64,000 nucleotides of DNA from Lacticaseibacillus zeae DSM 20178 = KCTC 3804 (GCF_000260435.1 NZ_BACQ01000052.1:21159-85158), one strand, 5' to 3'. Counted from the stretch's first letter, positions 21,996 through 31,654 are shown. Made by a program: numbers and translations. The notes: generated by a model from the letters alone, not told the origin.

Positions 21996-22484
21996 TTAAG
22001 ACTGGTGGTTAGCGAATGCGGTGGCTGCCAGCACAAGTGTGAGAACGGCGTCTGGGGATAAGGCCTTGCTGACCGTCTCAATGTGGCCACTGGTTGCGAC
22101 TGCTCCGATGACCTCCAGCCCATACTTCACGATGTTGAGATCGCGTTGAGGTGCATAACCACCATCGAAAACCGGTTCGTGGTTATATGTAAAATTCAGT
22201 TGATCATCTTTAATGGAGCCATCAACGTGATTGACCATAATGCGATCGTGAGTAGCCGTCAGGGGTGCCTGATCGTCTGGTAGATTCAATTTGTGATCTG
22301 ACTCAGTTGTGTAATAGTCGGTCTGTTTCATGTGCAGGTATTTCTCAGCCGGCTTTTTGAGCACTTTCAAATAATCCACAATGGCATATACCTTCGTGGG
22401 ATCCAGTTGGGTGGTTTTGGCCATCAGCTCATCGTTATGCGCTTCAAGCCAGTCTGCTAAATTACTAATACTAAACTGATCCAT
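21996..22484 (-). CDS. Hypothetical protein (162 aa)
   Basis: 162 residues, soluble, with no signal peptide. GGAGG lies 7 nt before the ATG, so translation is likely. It begins with a short helical segment (SISNLADWLEAHNDELM) and ends in a hydrophobic helix-like stretch (AVLTLVLAATAFA) that may be amphipathic. No family is recognised. It converges with the 78-residue gene, with no room for a terminator. Confidence 0.65.
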   Translation of the reverse strand: MDQFSISNLADWLEAHNDELMAKTTQLDPTKVYAIVDYLKVLKKPAEKYLHMKQTDYYTTESDHKLNLPDDQAPLTATHDRIMVNHVDGSIKDDQLNFTYNHEPVFDGGYAPQRDLNIVKYGLEVIGAVATSGHIETVSKALSPDAVLTLVLAATAFANHQS

Positions 22485-22599
22485 ACTGTGCCTCCATCTT
22501 CATTGCTGATTCATACGCCAGTATAGCATGGACGCGCCATCTAATGTAGGTGATTGTCATAAACCTGTGACATTTCAAGTTATATAATGGAGTCGGGAG

Positions 22600-22779
22600 A
22601 TGAGCACGATGCTAAGCAATCAAAAACCGTATCCGATCATTGATTATTTAGGCCGCCCTATCCGACTGCAATTATTTGTCACGTACCGACTACGCATAAA
22701 AAATGGCTATATCCTGGCATTACGGCGTAACCAACACCAACAGGCACTGCCGAATCTCCTGGTCAAACACGCAAGTTAA
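22600..22779 (+). CDS. Small basic hypothetical protein (59 aa)
   Basis: A short frame encoding 59 residues, rich in Arg/Lys (YRLRIKNGYILALRRNQ). It is preceded by TATAAT at 22583 and by GGAG 7 nt before the ATG; a second in-frame ATG follows three codons later at 22609. A strong terminator lies 47 bp downstream at 22826. Promoter-like box, ribosome site and terminator together support a real gene. The -10 box is only about 12 nt from the first ATG, so the leader would be very short. No homology is recognised. Confidence 0.5.
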   Translation: MSTMLSNQKPYPIIDYLGRPIRLQLFVTYRLRIKNGYILALRRNQHQQALPNLLVKHAS

Positions 22780-22825
22780 AGTTGTCGACTGGCGATATCG
22801 ATTCGTCCAATCGCCTTCAGATCAA

Positions 22826-22860
22826 ACGACCCTAGAGGCAAAACAAGTCTCTAGGGTCGT
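22826..22860. terminator. Bidirectional terminator between small gene and EamA exporter
   Basis: ACGACCCTAGAG pairs perfectly with CTCTAGGGTCGT around an 11-nt loop, followed by a T-rich tract. It separates convergent genes. Confidence 0.75.
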
Positions 22861-22911
22861 TTACGTTTTAGCCGCTGTTGATCACCAACTGACTCTCAAA
22901 TCAAAAATGGT

Positions 22912-23832
22912 TCATTCATCGGGTCGTTTTTCCAGCTTAGGTCCACGTGGTGTCACAATTGCCATCATGGCAACTGTCAAAATAATCAGCACCCCGCCCA
23001 GCACTTCGGCAAACCCTAGATGCATATGCAGGAAGGCTACCGATACAAGTGTTGCGCCCAACGGCTCGAACGCATCCAGTAAGGTTGCTGCTGTTGGCGA
23101 AATAAACTGTAGGCTGGCAAGGTACACCGAATAAGCGATAATCGTTCCGAAAATCACAATAAACCAGTAACCGGCCCAGCCAGCGGCATCAAGATGCGGT
23201 ATTTGTTTCCAAAAGGGATCAAACGCATCAACCAGGAATCCGCCTAACAATTGCGCCCAGGCTGTCACCACAATTGGTGAGTGCCGTTTTAAAAGTCCTG
23301 CCGGCAATAACGTATACGCGGCTGCAGCCAAGGCGGCCATGATGCCCCAAAAGAAAGCCGAAGGGGAAATCGCCAAATGTGTCAGCCGGCCCTTAGTCAC
23401 AACTAGTGCTGTCCCCAGCATAGCCATGCCAATCGTCAGTAAATCAATCCGACGCGGTTTTTCCCGCAATCGAAGTGCAAGAAAAACCAAGACCACGACC
23501 GGTGAAAGATACTGTAAAATCGTCGCGGTTGCGGCATTCGCCACGGCAACGGCCTTAAAATAAATATACTGCATGCCGATCATGCCAAATAACACAAAAA
23601 TAATCAGCTGCAACGCATCACGCCGATTGCGCCACGGTGCCATGATGGCCGACCGATCTTTCCAAAAGGCCACCGCCATCAACACAACACCGGCAATCAG
23701 CATTTTCGAGCTAATTAACCAAGACACCTTGATGCCTTTATCAAACAGGGACTCGCTTACCGGGCCGGAAATACCCCAAAAACTTGACCCCATGATGGCT
23801 AGAAAAATCCCCCACAAGCGGATGCGTTTCAA
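22912..23832 (-). CDS. EamA/DMT-family transporter
   Basis: 306 residues with about ten membrane helices arranged as two EamA repeats. The N-terminal segment GSSFWGISGPVSESLF is typical of RhaT/YdcZ-like DMT exporters. It likely exports a small metabolite such as an amino acid; the substrate is not predictable. The start is a TTG at 23832, 8 nt after AAGGGG; the in-frame ATG near residue 14 would cut the first helix. It follows the tag gene by 29 bp on the same strand and may be co-transcribed. Confidence 0.85.
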   Translation of the reverse strand: MKRIRLWGIFLAIMGSSFWGISGPVSESLFDKGIKVSWLISSKMLIAGVVLMAVAFWKDRSAIMAPWRNRRDALQLIIFVLFGMIGMQYIYFKAVAVANAATATILQYLSPVVVLVFLALRLREKPRRIDLLTIGMAMLGTALVVTKGRLTHLAISPSAFFWGIMAALAAAAYTLLPAGLLKRHSPIVVTAWAQLLGGFLVDAFDPFWKQIPHLDAAGWAGYWFIVIFGTIIAYSVYLASLQFISPTAATLLDAFEPLGATLVSVAFLHMHLGFAEVLGGVLIILTVAMMAIVTPRGPKLEKRPDE

Positions 23833-23861
23833 CGCCCTTGCCCCTTCTTGCGCTGATTGGA

Positions 23862-24476
23862 TCAGTCTTCCATAACAACATGATCGTCAATTAATCCTGT
23901 GCCTTGCAAATAATTATACACGATTACCGGGCCGACGAAGGCAAAGCCGTGTTTTTTCATATCTTTGGCAATCTTCACCGACAGTGCGCTTTTAGTCGGT
24001 ATCTCCGCTAGTGATTTGGGGCGGTTAACCAATGGCTTGCCGTCAACAAAGGCCCACAAATAATCATTTAAGCTGCCATACTCGGCCTGAATTTTTAAAA
24101 TAGTGCGCGCGTTGGTAATCGTCGCTTCAATTTTCATGCGGTTGCGAATGATGTCGGCACGTTTTAACAAAGCATCCACATCTGGTTCATCCATCGCTGC
24201 CACTTGTTTAATATCAAAATGATGGAAAGCATCCTTGAAGGCAGCCCGCTTGCGTAACACGAGTTCCCAGTTTAAACCTGCCTGAAAAATTTCCAACGAT
24301 AACAACTCAAATAGTTTTTGATCATCGTGAACCGGCACGCCCCATTCATGATCATGATAAGCGCGTAATTCCGGTGACATTTTGGCAACCCAATCCGTAT
24401 AGCGTTTGCGTTCCTGATAGCGACGCAATGCTGCTTCCGTTTTAGCCTCTGCAGTTCGATCGCTTGTATCTGCCAT
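23862..24476 (-). CDS. tag: DNA-3-methyladenine glycosylase I (Tag) without the zinc snap
   Basis: 204 residues of the helix-hairpin-helix Tag family: YHDHEWGVPVHDD, the catalytic-pocket stretch LFELLSLEIFQAGLNWELVL, and KHGFAFVGPVIVYNYLQGTG. It removes 3-methyladenine from alkylated DNA in base excision repair. In E. coli Tag a zinc is held by Cys4, His17, His175 and Cys179. Here the first cysteine position reads YTDW and the C-terminal site reads DDHVVMED, so the cysteines are missing. The frame opens at a TTG at 24482, but the ATG at 24476 lies 10 nt after GGAGG and is preferred. Confidence 0.88.
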   Translation of the reverse strand: MADTSDRTAEAKTEAALRRYQERKRYTDWVAKMSPELRAYHDHEWGVPVHDDQKLFELLSLEIFQAGLNWELVLRKRAAFKDAFHHFDIKQVAAMDEPDVDALLKRADIIRNRMKIEATITNARTILKIQAEYGSLNDYLWAFVDGKPLVNRPKSLAEIPTKSALSVKIAKDMKKHGFAFVGPVIVYNYLQGTGLIDDHVVMED

Positions 24477-24603
24477 TTCCAAATGACCTCCAAATCTTTG
24501 CTAATTGGTTATAGATACATTACGCCGCGATCTGTCAGAATGCCAGCAGTCACTCTCAAGTTATTGGATTTGTTTGTAACGCTTTCAACTTTATGATTGG
24601 CAT

Positions 24604-24718
24604 AACGCGTTCGCCAGCCCAGAAACCTGCGTGTAAGGACCTCGGTCGCAATGGCAAAGAACGCCATCACGCCCAAGGCCACTTACACTCCAGTTTCTAA
24701 CCGGGCTGGTTCACGCTC
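24604..24718 (-). repeat. Family A palindromic repeat, copy A2
   Basis: A 115-bp palindrome with AACGCGTTCGCCAGCCCAG and TGGTTCACGCTC arms and the CGTGTAAGGACCT/AGGCCACTTACAC core. Its stop-proximal end lies 3 bp past the T-tract of the universal-stress gene terminator. Confidence 0.88.
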
Positions 24719-24721
24719 ACC

Positions 24722-24767
24722 AAAAAAAGGTAACCATCAGCGATTCAACGTCGCCGATGCCTACCTT
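24722..24767 (-). terminator. Terminator of the universal stress protein gene
   Basis: On the minus strand AAGGTA-GGCATC-GGCGA pairs with TCGCT-GATGGT-TACCTT with small bulges, followed by seven Ts. It lies 10 bp past the stop codon. Confidence 0.85.
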
Positions 24768-24776
24768 ACCAAAAGC

Positions 24777-25223
24777 TTATTTAGTTTTAACGATGAGCAC
24801 ATCGCATGGCGCGGTGCGGTTCACGTATTCGGTTACCGAACCGACCAGCACCCGCTCGACTGCGTTCAGCCCAGTGGCGCCAATGACGATCAGATCGTTG
24901 TGGTGGTCATGTGGAAAGTCAGTGGCGATAACCGTCTTGGGATTGCCAAAACGAATGTGGATGTCAATATCGGTCAGTCCTGTACTTTTAGCTTCTTCTT
25001 TCAAATTCTCTAAGTATTCCTGCGCATCTTGCGTCAGCTGATAAACCGCATCACCGGATATCATACCGCCATAGCTGCCGATAAACTGCTTGGTGTCAAG
25101 CACATTCAAAACATCCAAGTGGGCTTGGTTGGCCATCGCAACTTTAACAGCCTTACTGAAAGCTAACTCGGCTTCCTTTGACCCATCTACGGGTACAAGT
25201 AAGCGATCATATTCTTGGTCCAT
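24777..25223 (-). CDS. Universal stress protein, UspA family
   Basis: 148 residues. The C-terminal nucleotide-binding motif GATG-x9-GS-VTEYV is complete, so it is the ATP-binding UspA type (MJ0577-like). The N-terminus RLLVPVDGSKEAELAF is typical. It is a cytoplasmic stress protein with no defined reaction. The frame opens at a GTG at 25232, but that overlaps the AGGA site; the ATG at 25223 is better placed. The gene stands alone, with its own terminator. Confidence 0.9.
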   Translation of the reverse strand: MDQEYDRLLVPVDGSKEAELAFSKAVKVAMANQAHLDVLNVLDTKQFIGSYGGMISGDAVYQLTQDAQEYLENLKEEAKSTGLTDIDIHIRFGNPKTVIATDFPHDHHNDLIVIGATGLNAVERVLVGSVTEYVNRTAPCDVLIVKTK

Positions 25224-25430
25224 TCCGCTCACATCCTAACTTTCTTATTAACTTAAGCATAGAACGGTGAGGAAACGAATACAAGAAATAAATTTGGTCT
25301 TAACATGGTAATCGATCACCATACCATGGTAAAATATACATCAGTACCAACCTTGAGGCGTCAACGTGGCAGGTCAAAGAACCGTCAATCAAAATTTATT
25401 TAAATATATTTTGATTTTGCGGTTCAATGA

Positions 25431-25458
25431 TTGATTTAATACGTAATGATGCTATATT
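25431..25458 (+). promoter_or_regulatory. Predicted promoter of XRE regulator gene
   Basis: TTGATT (25431-25436) and TATATT (25453-25458) are separated by 16 nt in a very AT-rich stretch, about 75 nt before the start codon. Confidence 0.5.
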
Positions 25459-25533
25459 ATAGTGAGTAAGCTTGTATTCTTAATTTTTAAGAATTCGGCG
25501 TCACACAAGAAAAAAAGAAGCGTGGTGAAATTT

Positions 25534-25926
25534 ATGATTACAAATGGTGTTGGCAGTGTCTTGCGGCAAATCCGTAAGAGTCGTGGCGAATCAATTGTTG
25601 AAGTTGCCAAGGCAACGCACACGTCCCCTGCAAGCTTTACCAAGTGGGAGAACGATCAGACAATTCCAAGCGAACGCAGTATTCGAAAGCTTGCTGAATA
25701 CTATGATGTCGATCCGCTTGATTTGTTAGGCGTTGCATATCCTGACAAGTACGCGAAACAAAAAGAGCAGGAAAAAGCAGCTGCAGAGGGTTCGACCATT
25801 CGGATTGAAGATCTGATCGGTAATAATTCCGTTTTGACCTACAATGGTTCCCCGCTTAGTTCTGGAACCAAGTCCCTTGTGGCAGCCTTCATTACCGGTT
25901 TAATTATTTCTCAACCGGAAGAATAG
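25534..25926 (+). CDS. XRE-family helix-turn-helix regulator
   Basis: 130 residues with an N-terminal Cro/C1-type HTH (about 5-62: VLRQIRKSRGESIVEVAKAT, then SFTKWENDQTIPSERSIRKL). A linker rich in Lys/Gln/Glu and a short C-terminal region (STIRIEDLIG) follow. The frame is open to 25462, but 25534 (ATG) aligns with the usual XRE N-terminus; GTG at 25525 is another option. The Shine-Dalgarno is weak in either case. Target genes are unknown. Confidence 0.85.
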   Translation: MITNGVGSVLRQIRKSRGESIVEVAKATHTSPASFTKWENDQTIPSERSIRKLAEYYDVDPLDLLGVAYPDKYAKQKEQEKAAAEGSTIRIEDLIGNNSVLTYNGSPLSSGTKSLVAAFITGLIISQPEE

Positions 25927-25944
25927 TTGCTTTGCGTTACACTA

Positions 25945-25972
25945 GGAGTCGTCTGCGGGCGGCTCTTTTTAT
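25945..25972 (+). terminator. Terminator of XRE gene
   Basis: GAGTCGTC/GGCGGCTC stem (with G-T pairs) and a TGCG loop, then TTTTTAT, starting 19 bp past the stop codon. Confidence 0.7.
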
Positions 25973-26064
25973 CTAGTCATTATGAAAACGCTTCAGCCCG
26001 TTGCCGGTCACCATCAATGTCGCGTATACTAGGGTCAAACGTTTTCACGATGGAGGAATTAAAT

Positions 26065-26853
26065 TTGGCACCTTATGTTCTTAATATTAAACACGGCTTA
26101 AATTTTCGCGAGCTTGGCGGGTATCGGACCAAATCCGGCCAGGTGATTAAATCTCACAAAATTATCCGCTCGGCAAAACTAAGTGAATTATCTGATGAGG
26201 ATTTGGATTATTTGGCCGATTATGGACTGATTTCCGATGTGGACTTTCGCTCGCCCGAGGAACAAGCGGCCGAGCCCGATCGCTATCCGAACGTCGCTGA
26301 ATACCACTTCGTCCCTGTCTTCCCAACCGACGAAACCAAAAGCAGCGAACAGGCTGATGCCCTGCAAAAGAGTTTCTCCCGCGATCCGCACGCTGGTTTC
26401 GAGAATATGGTCAAAACTTACGCCGATATTGTCAAAATGCCGTCCGCCCAAAAAGCCTATCGTCAATTTTTCGATATTCTGTTAAGTAACGACAGCGAAA
26501 ACGGCGCTGTGCTGTTCCACTGCACAGCAGGTAAAGACCGTACCGGTATGGGCGCCGTTTATCTGCTATCGGCTTTGGGGGTCGATGGTCATACGATTCG
26601 GCAAGATTATTTGGCAACCAACGACCTGATTCAGCCGATGGTCGAAAAGAATCTTGCTGCGGCACGCAAACGCGGCGCAACGGATGCGTTGCTCGCTAAC
26701 ATTCGTGACCTCGGTACCGTTTCGGGTGCCTTTCTCGACAGTGCACTGGCGACCATCGACGAAGAGTACGGCGGCATGAAAAATTATCTGCAAGACGCTC
26801 TGCAACTCACGCCGGCGGAAAAGCGCGACCTCCGGGAACTCTATCTTCAGTAA
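26065..26853 (+). CDS. Tyrosine/serine protein phosphatase (LipA/Y_phosphatase3 type)
   Basis: 262 residues. The PTP loop HCTAGKDRTGMG (Cys-x5-Arg) is complete, and the N-terminal NFRELGGYRT motif marks the Y_phosphatase3 family, which includes Listeria LipA; such enzymes hydrolyse phosphotyrosine and sometimes phosphoinositides. No signal peptide is visible, unlike secreted LipA. Although the frame is open to 25927, a GGAGG at 26052 lies 8 nt before a TTG at 26065, giving MAPYVLNIKHGLNFREL, the expected start for the family. A cre-like sequence (TGAAAACGCTTCAG) occurs near 25982, with three mismatches at its right end. Confidence 0.88.
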   Translation: MAPYVLNIKHGLNFRELGGYRTKSGQVIKSHKIIRSAKLSELSDEDLDYLADYGLISDVDFRSPEEQAAEPDRYPNVAEYHFVPVFPTDETKSSEQADALQKSFSRDPHAGFENMVKTYADIVKMPSAQKAYRQFFDILLSNDSENGAVLFHCTAGKDRTGMGAVYLLSALGVDGHTIRQDYLATNDLIQPMVEKNLAAARKRGATDALLANIRDLGTVSGAFLDSALATIDEEYGGMKNYLQDALQLTPAEKRDLRELYLQ

Positions 26854-26945
26854 TTAGCGATAAATTCGTCACAATCTGTTCACATTTTTCCGATATGTTA
26901 GCAGCGTCGTGAAAAAGCGATGTTCCGCCTCCTGTTCTTTTAACG

Positions 26946-26983
26946 AAAAACGTTGTCTGGCAATGGCTGGATAACGTTTTTTT
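26946..26983 (+). terminator. Terminator downstream of the tyrosine phosphatase gene
   Basis: AAAACGTTGTC pairs with GATAACGTTTT, followed by an uninterrupted T-tract. It lies 93 bp past the stop. Repeat A3 begins 2 bp after the T-tract. Confidence 0.8.
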
Positions 26984-26985
26984 GT

Positions 26986-27110
26986 GAGCGCGAACAGGAA
27001 CGTTTAGAAATCGGAGTGTAAGTGGCCTTGAAGCCCAAATGGCTGGGCTTCAAGGCCATTTGGATTTCAAGGTCCATACCCGTAGATTTCTGCGACTGCA
27101 AGCGCGTTAT
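26986..27110 (+). repeat. Family A palindromic repeat, copy A3
   Basis: A 125-bp element reading GAGCGCGAACAGGAACG...AGAAATCGGAGTGTAAGTGG on the plus strand, opposite to A1/A2 but in the same orientation to its neighbouring plus-strand gene. The distal arm is degenerate (AAGCGCGTTAT). The 26854-27311 gap otherwise holds the terminator above and a degenerate tail at 27150-27250 with fragments of the same arms (CTCCTGCGCCAGTAACCGCG). Confidence 0.75.
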
Positions 27111-27311
27111 AGAAATCGGAAGCAAAACCTCACTAGGCCCTCAATTGTACGAATGGCAAAGAATGGTCTTTGTCCATCACGCCCGAAGTCTTTACACACA
27201 GGCTCCTGCGCCAGTAACCGCGTTAAGAGGCGTCGGAGCGTTCTGCAATTTTGCTTTCCCGCCACCGTTTCGCTAAAATAATGACATCATCAATGTTAGG
27301 AGGTTGGCGGC

Positions 27312-28454
27312 ATGGATCTTAAGGAAACGATCAAAAGCCACGCGAAGGATTTGGGGATCGATAAAATCGGCTTTACCACAGCCGATGATTTTGCTGCATT
27401 AAAACCCAGTTTGCTGGCTCAAAAAGCCGCTGGCCATACAACCGGATTCGAACACCAAAATCTGGATGAACGGTTATATCCTGACAAGATCTTTGACCAG
27501 CCGCAGAGTATCATTGCCATTGCGCTGGCTTATCCATCCAAAATTCATGACCGTCCACCTCGCACCGGTCCTAAACGCGGTCGCTTTGCGCGGGCTAGTT
27601 GGGGCATTGATTATCACACCGTTTTGGATCGCAAGATGGACGCATTAATGCAATTTATCAAAGACACGGCTGCGACGGATACAGCCATCCGCTTCAAATC
27701 CATGGTCGACACTGGAGAATTAATCGATGTCGCCGTCGCCCAGCGCGCCGGGCTTGGTTTTATCGGCAAAAATGGCCTGCTAATCACGCCTGAATTTGGT
27801 TCCTATGTCTATTTAGGCGAAATCATCACGAATATTAAATTCGCACCGGATGAACCGATGGCTTGTCAATGTGGGACGTGTACCCGCTGTATTGACTTTT
27901 GTCCGCCCAAGGCACTGCTAGGCGATGGGCGGATGAACGGTCAGCGGTGCCTGTCTTACCAAACTCAAACAAAGGGTTACATGGATCCGGAATTTCGGCC
28001 GATGATTCGCAATGTCTTGTACGGCTGTGATATCTGCCAACAGGTCTGTCCGTTTAATAAAGGCAAAGATTTTCATATACATCCCGAAATGGAACCTGAT
28101 CCCGACACCGTGATGCCGGAATTAATTCCCATGCTAACGCTAAGCAATAAAGGCTTTAAGACCCGCTTCGGTAAACTGGCCGGGGCATGGCGCGGGAAAA
28201 AGCCGCTGCAGCGTAACGCCATCATTGCATTAGTTAACCTTCATGATCGCAGTGCTGTTCCGCACCTACTTGAGGTCATTGAAAACGACCCCCGCCCCAT
28301 GATCAGGGCAACGGCCGCGTGGGCTATTAGCGAACTGGCCGCTGCTCCCACAGCTGAACTCACGACATTTTTGAAAAATGCCCAGGCTAAGGAAACCACC
28401 GAAGAAGCTCGCACCGAGTTTCAAAAAGCAATTGATCGAATCGTCCAACGCTGA
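27312..28454 (+). CDS. queG: Epoxyqueuosine reductase QueG
   Basis: 380 residues. A cobalamin-binding N-terminal domain is followed by two [4Fe-4S] clusters ([18 protein letters not shown] and [11 protein letters not shown]) and a C-terminal HEAT-like repeat region ([20 protein letters not shown]). It reduces epoxyqueuosine to queuosine in tRNA, the last step of the pathway. AGGAGG lies 7 nt before the ATG. It is followed 39 bp later by a small gene with its own extended -10. Confidence 0.95.
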   Translation: MDLKETIKSHAKDLGIDKIGFTTADDFAALKPSLLAQKAAGHTTGFEHQNLDERLYPDKIFDQPQSIIAIALAYPSKIHDRPPRTGPKRGRFARASWGIDYHTVLDRKMDALMQFIKDTAATDTAIRFKSMVDTGELIDVAVAQRAGLGFIGKNGLLITPEFGSYVYLGEIITNIKFAPDEPMACQCGTCTRCIDFCPPKALLGDGRMNGQRCLSYQTQTKGYMDPEFRPMIRNVLYGCDICQQVCPFNKGKDFHIHPEMEPDPDTVMPELIPMLTLSNKGFKTRFGKLAGAWRGKKPLQRNAIIALVNLHDRSAVPHLLEVIENDPRPMIRATAAWAISELAAAPTAELTTFLKNAQAKETTEEARTEFQKAIDRIVQR

Positions 28455-28457
28455 GCA

Positions 28458-28466
28458 TGTTATAAT
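28458..28466 (+). promoter_or_regulatory. Extended -10 promoter before small hypothetical gene
   Basis: TGTTATAAT is a perfect extended -10 box 28 nt before the start codon. No -35 is needed for this class. Confidence 0.6.
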
Positions 28467-28493
28467 AAAGTATAAGAATGAGAGGTGCCCACA

Positions 28494-28859
28494 TTGAAAT
28501 TATATCAAGGACTGACACAGGTGCAGGTCAACGAAGAGATGGCCGATGATGCGCCAGACTTCAACATTACAACCGATCTGGTTAAACCGTTACACTATTC
28601 GCCATCAGAATTGTACCGTTATTTAGATGCTGTTCTAAAACCCGGCAGCCGTCACGATCAAAATAATCTTAAATATGTCACGGATGCCGCGTTTATCGGC
28701 GAAAACTTTGATTTCAATTCGGTGCCTTTTACGGCCAAGTTGAAGGATTTTGAATCCAAAATGGCGTTTGCCCGAAATCTCGTGAGTGACCTCAATCGCC
28801 ACGTTTCGGTTAATATTAATACAAAAGATCATGCTTTTGAACTGTTGTTCGTTGATTAA
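28494..28859 (+). CDS. Hypothetical protein (121 aa)
   Basis: 121 soluble residues with no recognised motif. I take the TTG at 28494, 8 nt after AGAGG, giving MKLYQGLTQVQVNEEMADD; the upstream GTG at 28485 lies within the ribosome site. The composition is acidic (pI looks low) and the pattern suggests mixed alpha/beta. It follows queG by 39 bp, with an extended -10 promoter in between and a strong terminator after it. Confidence 0.7.
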   Translation: MKLYQGLTQVQVNEEMADDAPDFNITTDLVKPLHYSPSELYRYLDAVLKPGSRHDQNNLKYVTDAAFIGENFDFNSVPFTAKLKDFESKMAFARNLVSDLNRHVSVNINTKDHAFELLFVD

Positions 28860-28886
28860 AAGCCTGCAAAAACATAGCTCCGTTCG

Positions 28887-28946
28887 AAAAAAGTACCCTG
28901 ATTCCCCACCATGCATTGACACGGTGGTAATCAAGGTACTTTTTTG
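28887..28946. terminator. Bidirectional terminator between hypothetical gene and bioY
   Basis: AAAAAAGTACC-CTGATT-CCACC pairs with GGTGG-TAATC-AAGGTACTTTTTT, a long stem with A/T runs on both sides, lying between convergent genes. Confidence 0.9.
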
Positions 28947-28953
28947 TACTAGC

Positions 28954-29496
28954 TTACTTTGAATTCAACGCAGGCATCACAGCCGTTAATTGTTGAACCA
29001 CCAAAACGCTGAGCGCCATTTTAAGCAGATCACCTGGAATATAGATCAAAACACTCAAAAGCGCCGGAACAAATGTCATATTCGTCGTCGCAGCCAACCA
29101 CGCGGCGCCCAACAATTCCGTCAGCAGCACGCCGCCCAACGTCATCCCAAGGGCTTTGGTCACCCAAGAATCTTGCTTAAGGTAATGGGTAATGCCGGCA
29201 TAGGCCAGCGGTGTTAGCAACCAGCCATACATGAAGCCGGCAGTCGGCCCCATGAAGACGGCGATACCGCCGCGACCACCAGTTAATACGGGTAAGCCAA
29301 GCGCGGCCAGAGCCAGCAACATGCCAATTGTGATCGTTGCCGACCGTGTCGGTAACAACATGGCCACCAACATGACGCCCATGTTCTGCAAAACAATCGG
29401 CACACCTAGAAAACCAACTGTCATCGGTGGCGCAAATGCCAATCCGATTAAGACTGCCAATAATAGCCCCATACGTGTTAGAATTTTTGTTTGCAT
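28954..29496 (-). CDS. bioY: Biotin transporter BioY (ECF S component)
   Basis: 180 residues, about six helices. The family patterns GVPIVLQNMGVMLVAMLL and TGGRGGIAVFMGPTAGFMYG, the biotin-site region, are present. BioY binds biotin and works alone or with the shared EcfAA'T energizing module, which is not in this window. The Shine-Dalgarno is weak (GGTGACTTC). The upstream 135 bp shows no riboswitch, and I could not identify a BirA box. Confidence 0.93.
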   Translation of the reverse strand: MQTKILTRMGLLLAVLIGLAFAPPMTVGFLGVPIVLQNMGVMLVAMLLPTRSATITIGMLLALAALGLPVLTGGRGGIAVFMGPTAGFMYGWLLTPLAYAGITHYLKQDSWVTKALGMTLGGVLLTELLGAAWLAATTNMTFVPALLSVLIYIPGDLLKMALSVLVVQQLTAVMPALNSK

Positions 29497-29631
29497 GAAG
29501 TCACCATTCCCGTTCTATATTTTACTTAGAATACCATACCGTAACGGCATGCAGCATCAAAATTCGTTCAGAGCATGTCTTTTTTGTGTTCTTTTTCAAG
29601 AAAAGCTGTTTTTTAGCTAAAATAATCCGTG

Positions 29632-30036
29632 CTACTTTTCATCGGCCAATTTGCCTTCATAAGCCAATTTCTCGTTTTCATAGCTAAGCATGTGATCTTC
29701 AAAGTGATCGATCTTGTAGTCTAGGTACCGAAGTGTCTTGTTAATATTGTCACGCTGCGCCATTAAATGATCGCGCTGTTCGATGAACAAAGACTTTCTA
29801 GCAGCAATCGTCTGGTCGCCTTCACGTAAAAGTTTAACAAATTCAGAAAGCGCCTCAATCGACATCCCTGCTTTACGAAGAATCATGATGTAATAAACCC
29901 AATTCAGCGCATGTTCATCATACTCACGATACCCACTTGCGTTACGCGCAATATCGGGCAATAACCCGATACGCTCCCAATAACGCAACGTGTCTTTCGT
30001 CAGGTCAAACTTCTTACTAACCTCATCAATCGTCAT
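29632..30036 (-). CDS. MerR-family transcriptional regulator
   Basis: 134 residues: N-terminal MerR HTH (MTIDEVSKKFDLTKDTLRYW and ERIGLLPDIARNASGYREYD), then a coiled-coil dimer helix. No cysteine cluster is present, so it is not a metal sensor; it resembles the AdhR/aldehyde-responsive group. It lies 17 bp after an aldo-keto reductase gene on the same strand, so it probably regulates that operon in response to reactive aldehydes or a related signal (inference). Confidence 0.88.
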   Translation of the reverse strand: MTIDEVSKKFDLTKDTLRYWERIGLLPDIARNASGYREYDEHALNWVYYIMILRKAGMSIEALSEFVKLLREGDQTIAARKSLFIEQRDHLMAQRDNINKTLRYLDYKIDHFEDHMLSYENEKLAYEGKLADEK

Positions 30037-30053
30037 AACAAGCTCACCTCGTC

Positions 30054-31330
<1,277 letters not shown>

Positions 31331-31365
31331 AAAAAATAGCTGTGAACTTTATATCGTTCACAGCT
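31331..31365 (-). terminator. Terminator of the tRNA-Asn gene
   Basis: On the minus strand AGCTGTGAAC pairs perfectly with GTTCACAGCT around an 8-nt loop, followed by ATTTTTTT. It starts 6 nt after the tRNA 3' end. Confidence 0.9.
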
Positions 31366-31370
31366 CAGTC

Positions 31371-31442
31371 CTGCCCAGGCTGGATTCGAACCAGCGACCC
31401 TTTGATTAACAGTCAAGCATTCTACCACTGAACTACTGGGCA
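31371..31442 (-). tRNA. tRNA-Asn (anticodon GTT)
   Basis: A 72-nt cloverleaf with acceptor TGCCCAG/CTGGGCA, D-arm GTTC/GAAT, seven-base anticodon loop CTGTTAA with GTT, variable loop GGGTC, and T-arm GCTGG/CCAGC with TTCGAAT. The discriminator is G and no CCA is encoded. The anticodon stem (CTTGA/TCAAA) has a C27-A43 mismatch at its outer pair. The gene stands alone rather than in a tRNA cluster and has its own terminator. Confidence 0.9.
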
Positions 31443-31654
31443 ATTAACATGTCTATTATATTCTCATGTTTCTTAGCAGAATGCAATACTTTTGTTTAAC
31501 TTTTCCGAACTTTTTTCAGTGTTTCCTTAGACAAGCTCCCCGCTGTGTTAAATCAGGCCTCGTTAAGCTGTTAACTCATCGCCGACAAACCTGCAAGATC
31601 AACCGACATCTTGGGTCATTTTCCTCTATAATGAATGTGAAAGGTTGTGAACCT

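Noticed and set aside
24570..24590. cre-like sequence near TGTAACGCTTTCA upstream of tag
   Set aside because: One base short of the 14-bp consensus and not placed near an identified promoter.
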